DNA of 64,000 nucleotides from Profundicola sp964553105 (GTDB lineage Bacteria > Bacteroidota > Bacteroidia > Flavobacteriales > Weeksellaceae), in the NCBI GenBank assembly GCA_964553105.1, contig CAZKJO010000002.1, forward strand, positions 9,365 to 73,364, in the 5' to 3' direction. Positions 35,581 to 44,713 of the stretch are shown piece after piece. The notes under the pieces are model-generated. The model was not told where the DNA came from. It did not search any database and saw only the letters and a list, made by a program, of their open reading frames with translations. Position numbers and translations under genes: made by a program. The first letter of the stretch is position 1; each line of letters opens with the position of its first letter.

Positions 35581-37224
35581 ATGGCAAAAGATATAAAATT
35601 CAATGTTGAATCTAGAGATGCATTAAAACGAGGCGTTGACCGTTTGGCAGATGCAGTGAAAGTTACATTAGGACCAAAAGGTAGAAACGTAGTTTTAGGA
35701 AAATCATTTGGTGCTCCTAACGTAACTAAGGATGGTGTGTCTGTTGCTCGTGAAATCGAGTTAGAAGATCCAATCGAAAACATGGGTGCACAAATGGTTA
35801 AAGAAGTTGCCTCTCGTGCAAATGATTTAGCTGGTGATGGTACAACTACTGCAACTGTTTTAGCTCAAGCGATTGTTCGCGAAGGTTTGAAAAACGTTGC
35901 GGCAGGTGCCAATCCAATGGATCTAAAAAGAGGAATCGACAAAGCTGTTGAGGCAGTTGTTGCTTTCTTAAAAACTATTTCTACTGAAGTGGGCGATAGC
36001 TCTGAAATGATTAAGCAAGTTGCTTCTATTTCAGCTAACAACGACGATGTAATCGGTTCATTAATCGCTGATGCATTCTCTAGAGTTGGTAAAGAAGGTG
36101 TTATCACTGTTGAGGAAGCTAAAGGTACTGATACTTACGTTGATGTGGTAGAAGGAATGCAGTTTGACAGAGGATACCAATCTCCTTATTTCGTTACAAA
36201 CTCTGAGAAAATGACAACTGAATTGGAGAATCCAATGATCTTGTTATATGACAAAAAGATTTCCAACATGAAGGATCTTTTACCCATCTTAGAACCAGTA
36301 GCGCAACAAGGTAAATCTTTATTAATTATTTCTGAAGAAGTAGAGGGTGAAGCTTTAGCTACTTTAGTTGTTAACAAATTGAGAGGTTCACTTAAGATTG
36401 CTGCTGTTAAAGCTCCAGGTTTTGGTGATAGAAGAAAAGCTATGTTGGAAGACATCGCTATCTTGACAGGAGGTACTGTAATCTCTGAAGAAAGAGGATT
36501 CTCTTTAGAAAATGCTACTTTAGACATGCTGGGTACGGCAGAGAAAGTTTCTATCGACAAGGATAATACTACAGTTGTTAATGGTGCAGGTGAAGAGCAA
36601 GCTATCAAAGACAGAGTAAACCAAATCAAATCTCAGTTAGAGAGTACAACTTCTGACTACGACAAAGAAAAATTACAAGAAAGATTGGCTAAATTAGCTG
36701 GTGGAGTAGCTGTAATGTATGTTGGAGCGGCTTCTGAAGTTGAAATGAAAGAGAAGAAAGATAGAGTTGACGATGCCTTACACGCAACTAGAGCTGCTGT
36801 AGAAGAAGGTATTGTTGCTGGTGGTGGTGTTGCTTTAGTGAGAGCTATTGAAGCATTATCTAGTTTGGAGGCAGAAAATGCTGACGAGAAAACTGGTATC
36901 AATATCATTAAGAAAGCTATCGAAGAGCCATTACGTCAAATCGTAGCTAACGCAGGAGGAGAAGGATCTGTTGTAGTTGCTAAAATTAAAGGCGAAACTG
37001 GTGATTACGGATATAATGCTAAAACTGAGCAGTATGTAAATATGCTTGAAGATGGTATTATCGACCCTACTAAAGTAACAAGAGTAGCTTTAGAAAACGC
37101 TGCATCTGTAGCAGGAATGCTGGTAACAACAGAAGCTGTTGTTTATGAAATCCCATCTGAAAATGATGGTGGTGGAATGCCAGCAGGAATGCCAGGAATG
37201 GGCGGCATGGGTGGAATGATGTAA
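35581..37224 (+). CDS. groEL: Chaperonin GroEL
   Basis: GroEL (547 residues) folds proteins in a double-ring ATPase. The equatorial ATP site includes VTLGPKGRNVVL and DGTTTATVLAQAIV (Asp in GDGTT); the apical domain follows, with KAPGFGDRRKAMLEDIAILTG-type motif near residue 280. The C-terminus carries the usual Gly/Met tail (GGGMPAGMPGMGGMGGMM). A single groESL locus is seen in the window. Confidence 0.98.
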   Translation: MAKDIKFNVESRDALKRGVDRLADAVKVTLGPKGRNVVLGKSFGAPNVTKDGVSVAREIELEDPIENMGAQMVKEVASRANDLAGDGTTTATVLAQAIVREGLKNVAAGANPMDLKRGIDKAVEAVVAFLKTISTEVGDSSEMIKQVASISANNDDVIGSLIADAFSRVGKEGVITVEEAKGTDTYVDVVEGMQFDRGYQSPYFVTNSEKMTTELENPMILLYDKKISNMKDLLPILEPVAQQGKSLLIISEEVEGEALATLVVNKLRGSLKIAAVKAPGFGDRRKAMLEDIAILTGGTVISEERGFSLENATLDMLGTAEKVSIDKDNTTVVNGAGEEQAIKDRVNQIKSQLESTTSDYDKEKLQERLAKLAGGVAVMYVGAASEVEMKEKKDRVDDALHATRAAVEEGIVAGGGVALVRAIEALSSLEAENADEKTGINIIKKAIEEPLRQIVANAGGEGSVVVAKIKGETGDYGYNAKTEQYVNMLEDGIIDPTKVTRVALENAASVAGMLVTTEAVVYEIPSENDGGGMPAGMPGMGGMGGMM

Positions 37225-37245
37225 TCATCTCCCAATAATAAATTC

Positions 37246-37276
37246 AAAAGACTGTCCAAATAGGCAGTCTTTTTTT
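37246..37276 (+). terminator. Intrinsic terminator after groEL
   Basis: AAAAGACTG (37246-37254) pairs with CAGTCTTTT (37265-37273), with an inner CC/GG pair, followed by further T residues. Confidence 0.9.
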
Positions 37277-37338
37277 GTTAAAAATAATTAAGACCGCGAT
37301 GCCCTACTCTATTAAAGCTTAAATTCAAGCTAAAAATT

Positions 37339-38622
37339 CTATTCTTCCATCTTTACCTGACGCAAAAGAATTATCGAAAGTAAAAAGAAAATCCCCAAAG
37401 ATAAAGCTGAATACTGCATACTACCGGTTAAATATAAAACTTGAGCGAAAATGAAGCTTCCCAAAATCAAGGCTACTTTTTCTACAATATCATAAAAACT
37501 AAAGTAAATCGTGTTATCGCTTGTTTTAGGTAGTAATTTGGAATAGGTAGAACGAGTTAATGCTTGAACTCCTCCCAAAACCAAGCCTACGGTCGCTCCT
37601 AATGCATAGAATTCATATTCTACGTATTTATCTGTGCCGTGCATCATAAAGGCTCCTAAGCAGATTAAAGCCCAAATCAATAAACCTAAAGTTAGAGATT
37701 TTAAGTTCCCAAATCTCTTAGATAAACTTGAGAAGATATAAGATCCCGCCACAGCTACGAACTGTATTAATAAAATGGTAATAATGAGTTTGTTAGTGTT
37801 TAAACCTAATTCATCCTTTCCAAATATTGTTGCCATGTAGTTAATGGTTTGAATCCCTACACTTAATAAAAAGAACGCCAGCAGATAAAACTTAAGATTT
37901 CGCTCTTGAAATAATTGATTTCCTACTTGGAGTAATTCTCTATGACTATGAAATAAAATTTGTTTAGATCTGATTTTATTAGGTTTCGTGTAACTTTTAG
38001 GTAATTTGAGAAAAGTATATTGAGCAAAACCTATCCACCATAATGCAACAAGTATAAAGGAATATCTCGTTAATGCTTCATCTACAAGTGTAATAAAGAT
38101 TAAACAAATAATCAATAAAATCGCTGAGCCTAAATAACCATAAATAAATCCTCTAGCACTTAATTGATCCTGTTGTTCTTTTTCAGTAATTTCCGGTAAA
38201 TAAGCATTATAAAAAACTAAGCTTCCCCAATAACCTACACTCGCGAGTATACTGCCTAAAATCCCTATCCACAAGGTATTATAATCCGTGAAGAAGAACA
38301 ATGAAAAACAACCCATCGCTCCTAACCATGAAAAAATCTTAAGGAATAGTTTCTTGTTACCAATTTGATCGGCAACGGCAGATAGAATGGGAGAAATTAA
38401 AACAACAATGATAAAAGAGGCTGTAATAGAATAAGAATATAATATTCCTTTATCTGAGAATGGAATTCCAAAGACAGTTACTTCATTAAAATTGTCTAAT
38501 ACAGAACTAAAATATATAGGAAAAATAGCCGTAGTTATCACCAATGAATAAACCGAATTGGCCCAATCATAAAATGCCCATGCCAATTGTTGTGATTTTC
38601 TTTCCTTACTAATTACATTCAT
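37339..38622 (-). CDS. MFS transporter, UMF1 (Atg22-like) family
   Basis: The 427-residue membrane protein has about twelve hydrophobic segments. Its start QQLAWAFYDWANSVYSLVITT is the hallmark of the UMF1/Atg22 branch of the major facilitator family; further conserved parts are SPILSAVADQIGNKKLFLK (loop 2-3) and GGVQALTRSTYSKLLPK. Family members in fungi release amino acids from the vacuole; the bacterial substrate is unknown. It starts 66 bases after the FAD oxidoreductase stop; a TAGTTTTG -7-like box at 38668-38661 could give it its own start. Confidence 0.88.
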   Translation of the reverse strand: MNVISKERKSQQLAWAFYDWANSVYSLVITTAIFPIYFSSVLDNFNEVTVFGIPFSDKGILYSYSITASFIIVVLISPILSAVADQIGNKKLFLKIFSWLGAMGCFSLFFFTDYNTLWIGILGSILASVGYWGSLVFYNAYLPEITEKEQQDQLSARGFIYGYLGSAILLIICLIFITLVDEALTRYSFILVALWWIGFAQYTFLKLPKSYTKPNKIRSKQILFHSHRELLQVGNQLFQERNLKFYLLAFFLLSVGIQTINYMATIFGKDELGLNTNKLIITILLIQFVAVAGSYIFSSLSKRFGNLKSLTLGLLIWALICLGAFMMHGTDKYVEYEFYALGATVGLVLGGVQALTRSTYSKLLPKTSDNTIYFSFYDIVEKVALILGSFIFAQVLYLTGSMQYSALSLGIFFLLSIILLRQVKMEE

Positions 38623-38688
38623 AAATGCAATAAATTAAATGCTCGACAATTTATGCTTTTCAAAACTAAAAACTAAAAAAGATTTAAC

Positions 38689-39617
38689 CTACTCCATTAA
38701 GAGATGATTAAATCTGCTTAATTCATATTCTTCAGGGATTGAATATTCTTTCTCTATATGATTAAATAAATATTGAGACAAACTTGGTGCATTAAAAGAA
38801 CCTCTGGTTCCCATTCCGTTGAGAATAAACAAATCTTTATACTTAGGATGTTCTCCTATAATGCTTCGTCTATCTTCAACCGTGGGTCTAAAAGCAGCTC
38901 TATGTTCTATAATTTTGTAATCTCCTTTGTAGTATGCCGATAATTTCTCTAACAATAATTCTTTATTCGCTTCCGTGGGTTCTGGCGAATCATAATCAAT
39001 GTCATAGGTAGCGCCAACATAGTATTTATTACCACCTAAAGGCATTAGAAAGTTTTTAGATTTAAAAATGATATCTGGAAGCTCTTGATTAATTTCTAAT
39101 TCGAGAATTTCTCCTTTATTTTTAATAATTGGAACATAATTGAAGAAGGGATTATTTTCAAGCCCAACTCCCTCCGAAAAAATGACATGTTTTGCTTGAA
39201 TTTCTCCATACTTATTCGTTTCGGTATCCAAAGCGGTATAATCGAATCTTTCATTAATTATATGCTCACTAAATTGCTTTTTAAAGGATTCAATTAACAA
39301 ACTCATATCTACCCAACCACAATGCATTACTTCACCAAAACCATAGNNNNNNNNNNNNNNNNNNNNNNNNNNNNNNNNNNNNNNNNNNNNNNNNNNNNNN
39401 NNNNNNNNNNNNNNNNNNNNNNNNNNNNNNNNNNNNNNNNNNNNNNAGTAAAACGGAAAAGTATGATTGGATTGTACATCCCGGCCGCCACATGAGAAGC
39501 TTGTTTTTTGTTATCAGCAACAATTTTGAATGTTTTATTATTGTCTATGCACTGTTTTGCAAAACAAACACCTGCTATTCCCAATCCTACAATGAGATAA
39601 TCTACTTTTTGTGGCAT
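38689..39617 (-). CDS. FAD-dependent oxidoreductase (DAO family), interrupted by an assembly gap
   Basis: The N-terminal part (from ATG at 39617) reads PQKVDYLIVGLGIAGVCFAKQ, a Rossmann GxGxxG FAD site, and HVAAGMYNPI, typical of the D-amino-acid-oxidase/glycine-oxidase fold. After the N run the same protein resumes with GFGEVMHCGWVDM and goes on to the C-terminal FAD-contact motif RPTVEDRRSIIGEHPKYKDLFILNGMGTRG. The gap (39347-39446) is a 100-N placeholder, so length and frame across it are unknown; both halves are on the same strand and match one family. Substrate not predicted. It lies downstream of gldN, separated by a terminator. Confidence 0.8.
39347..39446. other. Assembly gap (100 N)
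   Basis: Exactly 100 undefined bases, the standard placeholder for a gap of unknown size. It splits the FAD oxidoreductase gene. Confidence 0.99.
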
Positions 39618-39710
39618 ATATTATTTTCGTGGGTTTTAAATAGAAGTACAAAGTTACTGAAAATGAATTTCGTTAACTATAAAACGCTATTTATAAATTC
39701 TCTTGAAAGC

Positions 39711-39745
39711 AAAAAAGCCTCTTCAAAATTGAAAAGGCTTTTTTT
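39711..39745 (-). terminator. Intrinsic terminator after gldN
   Basis: AAAAAAGCCT (39711-39720) pairs with AGGCTTTTTT (39735-39744), extended by TTC/GAA across a mismatch. On the minus strand it ends in a T-run 20 bases after the gldN stop; the shape is symmetric, so it could work both ways. Confidence 0.85.
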
Positions 39746-39764
39746 ATTATTATGAAAACTCAGA

Positions 39765-40685
39765 TTAGTAATTCCACATATCGTTTTCTCTTTCTAAGAT
39801 AGTTCCACGAATTCTATGTGATTCTTCTAGCTGTGCCTGAGCGTCTTTTGGAAGATAGTCTTCTATACTTCTATTACCCAAAGCATCGCTTGATTTATAA
39901 ATAATCGCATTGAACCTACGTGCATTTAACATATCGTCAAAAGTAACTTTAGACGCAGAGTTTTGTGGGTTAAAGATGGTGTACTTATGCAGTACTTTAC
40001 GCGCATCTGGATAGAAAACCCAGAATAAATCTACGTAATCATCTGCTCCATCGAATCCTCTACCAATTGATTGAGCATCTGGCCCCATCATGGCTAAACC
40101 TAAAATTCTATAGCGCATTTCCGATAATCTCTTGTCAATGTACCACATGCCTTTAACTTTCACCATTTTAATCTTATCTGATTCAATAACATAGTTATCT
40201 AAACCAGGGTCAGCAACTTGACTCATGTCTAGACCTTGCTCTTTTTGCTCCCAATACCAATCGGTAGTATCGCTTCTAGATAAAGCGCTCATGGCAGCAT
40301 CATTGTCAATTTTATATTGGAAATATTCGTCGTCGAAAACTTCTGTGATTTCTCCACTTTCAATACCTTGCTTCAACGCATCGAATAAAGACAAAGTTTG
40401 ATAAACAGTACCATCTGATGAATTATAGTAAGGCTGATTAATTCTTTCATTTAAATCAATCACTTCCCATACTACCTTAGAATATAGTACATCATCTTCA
40501 TTGATGAAGCCATAATCCATAGGCGTAACGTCCTTTTCTATCGTGTCACCTTTGGCTGTAACCGTTAAGTTTTGTTCACGCATTTGCCTTAATTCTTCAG
40601 GCGATTTAGCGTTCAGGATGCTCTGTGCATAAGTTGCGCTGAATCCTAACAATACTAAAATTATACTTAAAAACTTACTATTCAT
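39765..40685 (-). CDS. gldN: Type IX secretion / gliding protein GldN
   Basis: GldN is a periplasmic protein that, with GldK, forms the ring beneath the outer membrane in the T9SS. The 306-residue protein has a signal peptide (about 1-20, ending TYAQ), then VTPMDYGFINEDDVLYSKVVWEVIDLNERIN in adjoining pieces, GMWYIDKRLSEMRYRILGLAM and the family C-terminal region ARRFNAIIYKSSDALGNRSIEDYL. It is last in the gldKLMN operon, 74 bases after gldM. Confidence 0.95.
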   Translation of the reverse strand: MNSKFLSIILVLLGFSATYAQSILNAKSPEELRQMREQNLTVTAKGDTIEKDVTPMDYGFINEDDVLYSKVVWEVIDLNERINQPYYNSSDGTVYQTLSLFDALKQGIESGEITEVFDDEYFQYKIDNDAAMSALSRSDTTDWYWEQKEQGLDMSQVADPGLDNYVIESDKIKMVKVKGMWYIDKRLSEMRYRILGLAMMGPDAQSIGRGFDGADDYVDLFWVFYPDARKVLHKYTIFNPQNSASKVTFDDMLNARRFNAIIYKSSDALGNRSIEDYLPKDAQAQLEESHRIRGTILERENDMWNY

Positions 40686-40759
40686 TTTGTGTTCTTTGTT
40701 TCTATTCTGTTCTGAAATAACGTTGAAATTAGTATTTCATTGTGCAAAAATACGTAATC

Positions 40760-42310
40760 TTATTGTACATCAATTACAACTGGTGCAATATTAGGAATTC
40801 TTGTGTTTCCTAAACCACTTGCTGTAGCTTCAATATCAAAGATATTCACGGCATCACCAGCTTTTACTTGATCTAAGATTCTTCCTACTCCATTTAAGTT
40901 ACTTCCATTTACAGAAACTGTTTTCTGTCCAGGTACTTTAACTTTAAAGCTAGTTACTGTGAATGATACTGGGAATTCGAAATCTGGAATTGCAGCTTCA
41001 ACTTGTAATCTGCTTAATGAGCTCTTAGCTACAGTTAAAGCATTCTTACCACGGATTTGACCTTGTGGCGCAGGAATTGGCTTAATTCTAAATTCTTTCC
41101 TCTCAGTTACCGTTTTACCTGTAGATGTTTTAGCAGAAGCAGTGAATGTTACACTGTTTCCTCCAGAAACCACATAGTTATAGCTACCGTTAGATCCACT
41201 TAAAGAACCTGTAGAAGCAGACATACTGATTGGTCCATCAGCACCATTGATTGTTGCAGTAATTGGGTTGGTTACCCCACGATATACAACATTCATCTTA
41301 TCCGCAGAAATTGAACCTCCCGAAGGTGCAGTTTCTAATGTCTCAGATACTACAGAGTAAGAGTGAGAGAATTCCTCTTCTTTCTCAGTTCCATTTGGTA
41401 ATCTATATTTCACTTTACCAGCAAAAGTATGGTTACCTTTTGCAGAGCTTAATGGAATCGTTGCCTTACCTGCATTCAATGGATAATCTTTACCATTTAA
41501 TGTAATTGTACCTCCTACTTCGTCATTATATGCACCAATTGCTAAGAAAGCTTCTTTTTGTGTGCCTTCTTTAATTACATCTGGAACATCAACTAATAAA
41601 GTAGTCGTTGTAAATTCGATTTTCTCCTCTAATTTACTAGATAACATTTGGCGGATTGCGTTACCCTCCTCAGTTCTAGCATCTGCTTGAATCTTTGTTA
41701 GGTTAGTTAATGCTGCAATCATTGGCTGCTCATAAAATTTATCGCTAACCCATGATTTACTTTGTCTTTTAGACATTGTTTCCGTGTTGAAAACAGTATT
41801 TAATCTTTTATCATCCAAACCAGCATTTTTCAACTTTTCTTTAATCTCTTGGATTTTCTTAACAAAGTTCTGCGCCTCTGTATTTCCTTCTATTACGTTT
41901 CCTTTTCCTTCTTCTTTAAAGAATAATTGAACGATAGCCTCTGTATTTTGTAGAGCGTTATAGTTAGTTTCTACTTCCTCATTTGGATCAGCAGGAACCA
42001 CCTCTTCTGGTTTTAATTGTTCTTTTAAACCTTCGATATAATTTACGAAACTGTCCACATCAGATTTCAAGGATTTTGCTTTGGCTACTGTGCCTGCATA
42101 ATCCGGATCTTCTTCAGCTTTCATTTCCATATTCTTATAGAAAGTTGAGTTATTTTCTTCCGTTAAAGCAATTGATTGCTCGAACGATTTATTTACGTCT
42201 TCAAAAGATCTCAACACCTCTCTATCTACTTGCATTGCCATCATAGCAATAAAGATTAGATACATCAGGTTGATCATCTTCTGCCGTGGTGATACTTTTC
42301 CCTTGGCCAT
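40760..42310 (-). CDS. gldM: Type IX secretion / gliding motor protein GldM
   Basis: GldM is the periplasmic shaft of the proton-driven T9SS motor. The 516-residue protein starts MAKGKVSPRQKMINLMYLIF with one N-terminal membrane helix (about residues 12-30) that pairs with GldL, then a helical D1 region and beta domains D2-D4 (for example SGGSISADKMNVVYRGVTNPI in the D3/D4 part). Length fits GldM (about 515). It lies 57 bases after gldL. Confidence 0.96.
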   Translation of the reverse strand: MAKGKVSPRQKMINLMYLIFIAMMAMQVDREVLRSFEDVNKSFEQSIALTEENNSTFYKNMEMKAEEDPDYAGTVAKAKSLKSDVDSFVNYIEGLKEQLKPEEVVPADPNEEVETNYNALQNTEAIVQLFFKEEGKGNVIEGNTEAQNFVKKIQEIKEKLKNAGLDDKRLNTVFNTETMSKRQSKSWVSDKFYEQPMIAALTNLTKIQADARTEEGNAIRQMLSSKLEEKIEFTTTTLLVDVPDVIKEGTQKEAFLAIGAYNDEVGGTITLNGKDYPLNAGKATIPLSSAKGNHTFAGKVKYRLPNGTEKEEEFSHSYSVVSETLETAPSGGSISADKMNVVYRGVTNPITATINGADGPISMSASTGSLSGSNGSYNYVVSGGNSVTFTASAKTSTGKTVTERKEFRIKPIPAPQGQIRGKNALTVAKSSLSRLQVEAAIPDFEFPVSFTVTSFKVKVPGQKTVSVNGSNLNGVGRILDQVKAGDAVNIFDIEATASGLGNTRIPNIAPVVIDVQ

Positions 42311-42367
42311 TTTTTAGTAATTTGTAGAATTAATATTCATTTAATAAGTCTTAGTGAAAAAATAGGA

Positions 42368-43057
42368 TTATGCTCCAGGATTTCTCATAGCTGTTAACAT
42401 ACCTCCATAAACCTTGTTCAAGTTGTTTACGTTTGTAGTTAACTTGTTCATTTCCGCCATGAACTGCTCAGAACCTGATGCAGATTTCTCCATTTCTGAA
42501 ATGAATTTCTTATTTAATTCTACTTGCTTTTTGCCGTTGTCTAATTGTACTTGGTATAACGCGTTTAAGCCTTCCATGTGGTTAGCTGCTAACGCTAATT
42601 GATCACCATAAGCTTGTGTTGCTGAAGATGCGTCCACTGCTTTGTTAATGTCTGCTACTGCATGACTGAAGTTGTCGATTCCGTCTCTTAAACGACTCAT
42701 TAATGAAGCGTCTAATTTTGCATCAGCTAACATCTTATCCAATTTATTAGATAAAGATACTTCTGTATCTCCTGTTGCTGCTAAAGCGTTTTTCTTTGTC
42801 GATTTAACTGCTGTTGAACCATCCAATAATTCAGGATAAGCTCTTTCCCACTCGTACTCCCCTTTTGGTGGATCGAATGCGAAAATAATGAAAATAAGAG
42901 CCTCAGTGATAAGACCGATTGCCAAAACTGCTGAACCATCTAAAGGACCAACTGCCCAGTGGTTAATCTTAAATAATGCTCCTAAAATTACAACTGATGC
43001 TCCTAAGGAATACACCATGTTTAAGATTACATCTTTTTTGCTTGATTTTACTGCCAT
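42368..43057 (-). CDS. gldL: Type IX secretion / gliding motor protein GldL
   Basis: GldL is the inner-membrane, proton-conducting partner of GldM. The 229-residue protein has two membrane helices (about 12-30, VYSLGASVVILGALFKINH; and 42-60, SAVLAIGLITEALIFIIFAF). The second holds a Glu, the residue proposed to take part in proton transfer, and the loop has KINHW. A cytoplasmic coiled-coil (about 100-225) follows. It lies 94 bases after gldK, a gap that holds a hairpin. Confidence 0.96.
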   Translation of the reverse strand: MAVKSSKKDVILNMVYSLGASVVILGALFKINHWAVGPLDGSAVLAIGLITEALIFIIFAFDPPKGEYEWERAYPELLDGSTAVKSTKKNALAATGDTEVSLSNKLDKMLADAKLDASLMSRLRDGIDNFSHAVADINKAVDASSATQAYGDQLALAANHMEGLNALYQVQLDNGKKQVELNKKFISEMEKSASGSEQFMAEMNKLTTNVNNLNKVYGGMLTAMRNPGA

Positions 43058-43104
43058 TGTTGAATAATATTAATTAATGATTTTTGATTTTTTTGATTTT
43101 GAAG

Positions 43105-43126
43105 TGCCAGTCTTTTCTTTCTGGCA
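43105..43126 (-). promoter_or_regulatory. Hairpin between gldK and gldL
   Basis: TGCCAG (43105-43110) and CTGGCA (43121-43126) form a 6-bp GC-rich stem with a 10-base loop in the 94-base gap. On the minus strand it is followed by A-rich, not T-rich, sequence, so it is not a standard terminator; an mRNA processing or stability element is possible. Confidence 0.4.
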
Positions 43127-43151
43127 GGTATTTTTAAAGTTTCTTTTATAT

Positions 43152-44609
43152 TTATTGTCTTGTTCTCTTATATCTAACATTCGCACCTTCAGGAATGTTT
43201 TGAACTGTTCTGAATCCAATATAAGATCTTGCTGAATCTTTGTGCTCCCAATCTCTAGCACCAACCATCAACATATATCCTACATCTTTCCAAGAACCAC
43301 CTTTTACAGTTTTAGAAGGAATCTCTCTACCTGCACCTAAGTATGGGTTTAAAGTTGAAGTATATTCTCCAGATGCTGTACTATATGGTGATTGTGTCCA
43401 CTCAGAAACGTTACCAGACATATCGTATAATCCGTAATCATTCGGGAAGAATGTTTTAACCGGTGCTGTATACATAAATCCAGCATCTTGATTCTTAGCA
43501 CAACAATCCTCGATATAGTCACCACGCTTAGGCTTGAAGTTAGCTAAATAACATCCTCTACTATCTGCTAAGTAAGGTCCACCCCAAGGATATGGAGCAT
43601 CTTGCATACCACCACGAGCTGCATATTCCCATTCTACCTCAGTGGGTAATCTATAGGCTATAATGTCTTCTCTATTTTTAGCTTTTAAAGATTGGTTATA
43701 AGCTTTGTGCTTTTGTGTTCTATACGCCGCGAATGCTCTAGCTTGATCCCAAGTAACACCTACTACTGGATAATCTGTATAGGCTTCGTTCCAAAAATAG
43801 TCGTTATGTAATGGATCGTTGTAAGCATAATTAAAGTCACGAACCCAAACCGTAGTATCAGGATAAACGTTTACTGTATCGGTGATTACAAAATCACTTC
43901 TTTTAGCATTCTCGTTTAAGTGTGCTCTCGCTGCTTTGTTTTTATCAATCTCGGTGAAGATGTAGTTTAATTTTCTAACGTCGATTAATCTCTCTCCGTT
44001 AAATCTTTCTTCTGGTGGATAGTACATTTCTTCCATTACCTCAACGTAATCTCTATCTGGGTATTCATATTTATCCCAAATTAAGTCAATGTCCCAGTTC
44101 AGTTGACGCTCAGATTCGTATCCGCTTCTACCATCAGCCATTTCATTAATGTACTCTTGATACGCAGATTGAGTCCCAGATCCATCACTCATATCTTTGA
44201 AAGCATAAGCTTCTAATCCAGTTGCCCCAGAAGAAGTTGTTCCATCAAAGCCCATCTCATAAGCTCTTTCTGCTAATTTCTGACGTACAATAGAATCACG
44301 AACAAAATCAACAAACACCTTATATTCTGCGTTTGTAATCTCTGTGTCATCAATGTAAAAACCGCTTACGGTTACCGTTTTAGGCGTAGCGTTTTGCTGT
44401 TGAGCGAAGTCATAATCTGTATTACCCATTACAAAAGAACCCGCAGGTACAGGAACCATTCCGATTGGTCTAGTTGGAGCAAAGCTCTTGGACTTTTGAC
44501 TCGGAATAATCATACCTCGGTCATTTTTGCTCTTCTTTTTTCCACTTCCTCCACAGGAAAAGAAAAAGGAGGCCATAAGAAATACTACCAATATTTTTCT
44601 CATTATCAC
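43152..44609 (-). CDS. gldK: Type IX secretion / gliding lipoprotein GldK
   Basis: GldK is an outer-membrane lipoprotein that forms the T9SS periplasmic ring with GldN. The 485-residue protein has a lipoprotein signal (ILVVFLMASFFFSC, Cys at 19), then a formylglycine-generating-enzyme-like fold (VPAGSFVMGNTDYDF near residue 54; YRLPTEVEWEYAARGG; YDMSGNVSEWTQSP; GGSWKDVGYMLMVGARD). ATG at 44609 or at 44603 are both possible starts. First gene of gldKLMN, with its own promoter (44628-44658). Confidence 0.96.
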   Translation of the reverse strand: MIMRKILVVFLMASFFFSCGGSGKKKSKNDRGMIIPSQKSKSFAPTRPIGMVPVPAGSFVMGNTDYDFAQQQNATPKTVTVSGFYIDDTEITNAEYKVFVDFVRDSIVRQKLAERAYEMGFDGTTSSGATGLEAYAFKDMSDGSGTQSAYQEYINEMADGRSGYESERQLNWDIDLIWDKYEYPDRDYVEVMEEMYYPPEERFNGERLIDVRKLNYIFTEIDKNKAARAHLNENAKRSDFVITDTVNVYPDTTVWVRDFNYAYNDPLHNDYFWNEAYTDYPVVGVTWDQARAFAAYRTQKHKAYNQSLKAKNREDIIAYRLPTEVEWEYAARGGMQDAPYPWGGPYLADSRGCYLANFKPKRGDYIEDCCAKNQDAGFMYTAPVKTFFPNDYGLYDMSGNVSEWTQSPYSTASGEYTSTLNPYLGAGREIPSKTVKGGSWKDVGYMLMVGARDWEHKDSARSYIGFRTVQNIPEGANVRYKRTRQ

Positions 44610-44627
44610 TCTTATTTTGCGAGTTTG

Positions 44628-44658
44628 TAAAACTATTACTTTTTAATTAATCGCCAAA
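44628..44658 (-). promoter_or_regulatory. Promoter of the gldKLMN operon
   Basis: On the minus strand TTTG (44658-44655), 19 bases, then TAGTTTTA (44635-44628) fits TTTG-N19-TAnnTTTG with one mismatch in the last base. Expected start near 44621, just before the gldK ATG at 44609. Confidence 0.55.
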
Positions 44659-44679
44659 AATTATTTTGACTGTCAAACA

Positions 44680-44713
44680 ATAACGTTTGCTATTTATAAT
44701 TATTATACGTTAT
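44680..44713. promoter_or_regulatory. Inverted repeat upstream of the gldKLMN promoter
   Basis: ATAACGT (44680-44686) and ACGTTAT (44707-44713) form a perfect 7-bp inverted repeat with a 20-base AT-rich spacer, about 60-90 bases before the predicted gldK start. It touches the stop codon of the upstream gene. It could be a dimer-binding site for a regulator or a weak hairpin; no function is shown. Confidence 0.35.

Noticed and set aside
43070..43264. Short minus-strand open frame at the gldK end and gldK-gldL gap
   Set aside because: It overlaps the gldK end in another frame and has low-complexity Lys/Ser sequence in the gap.
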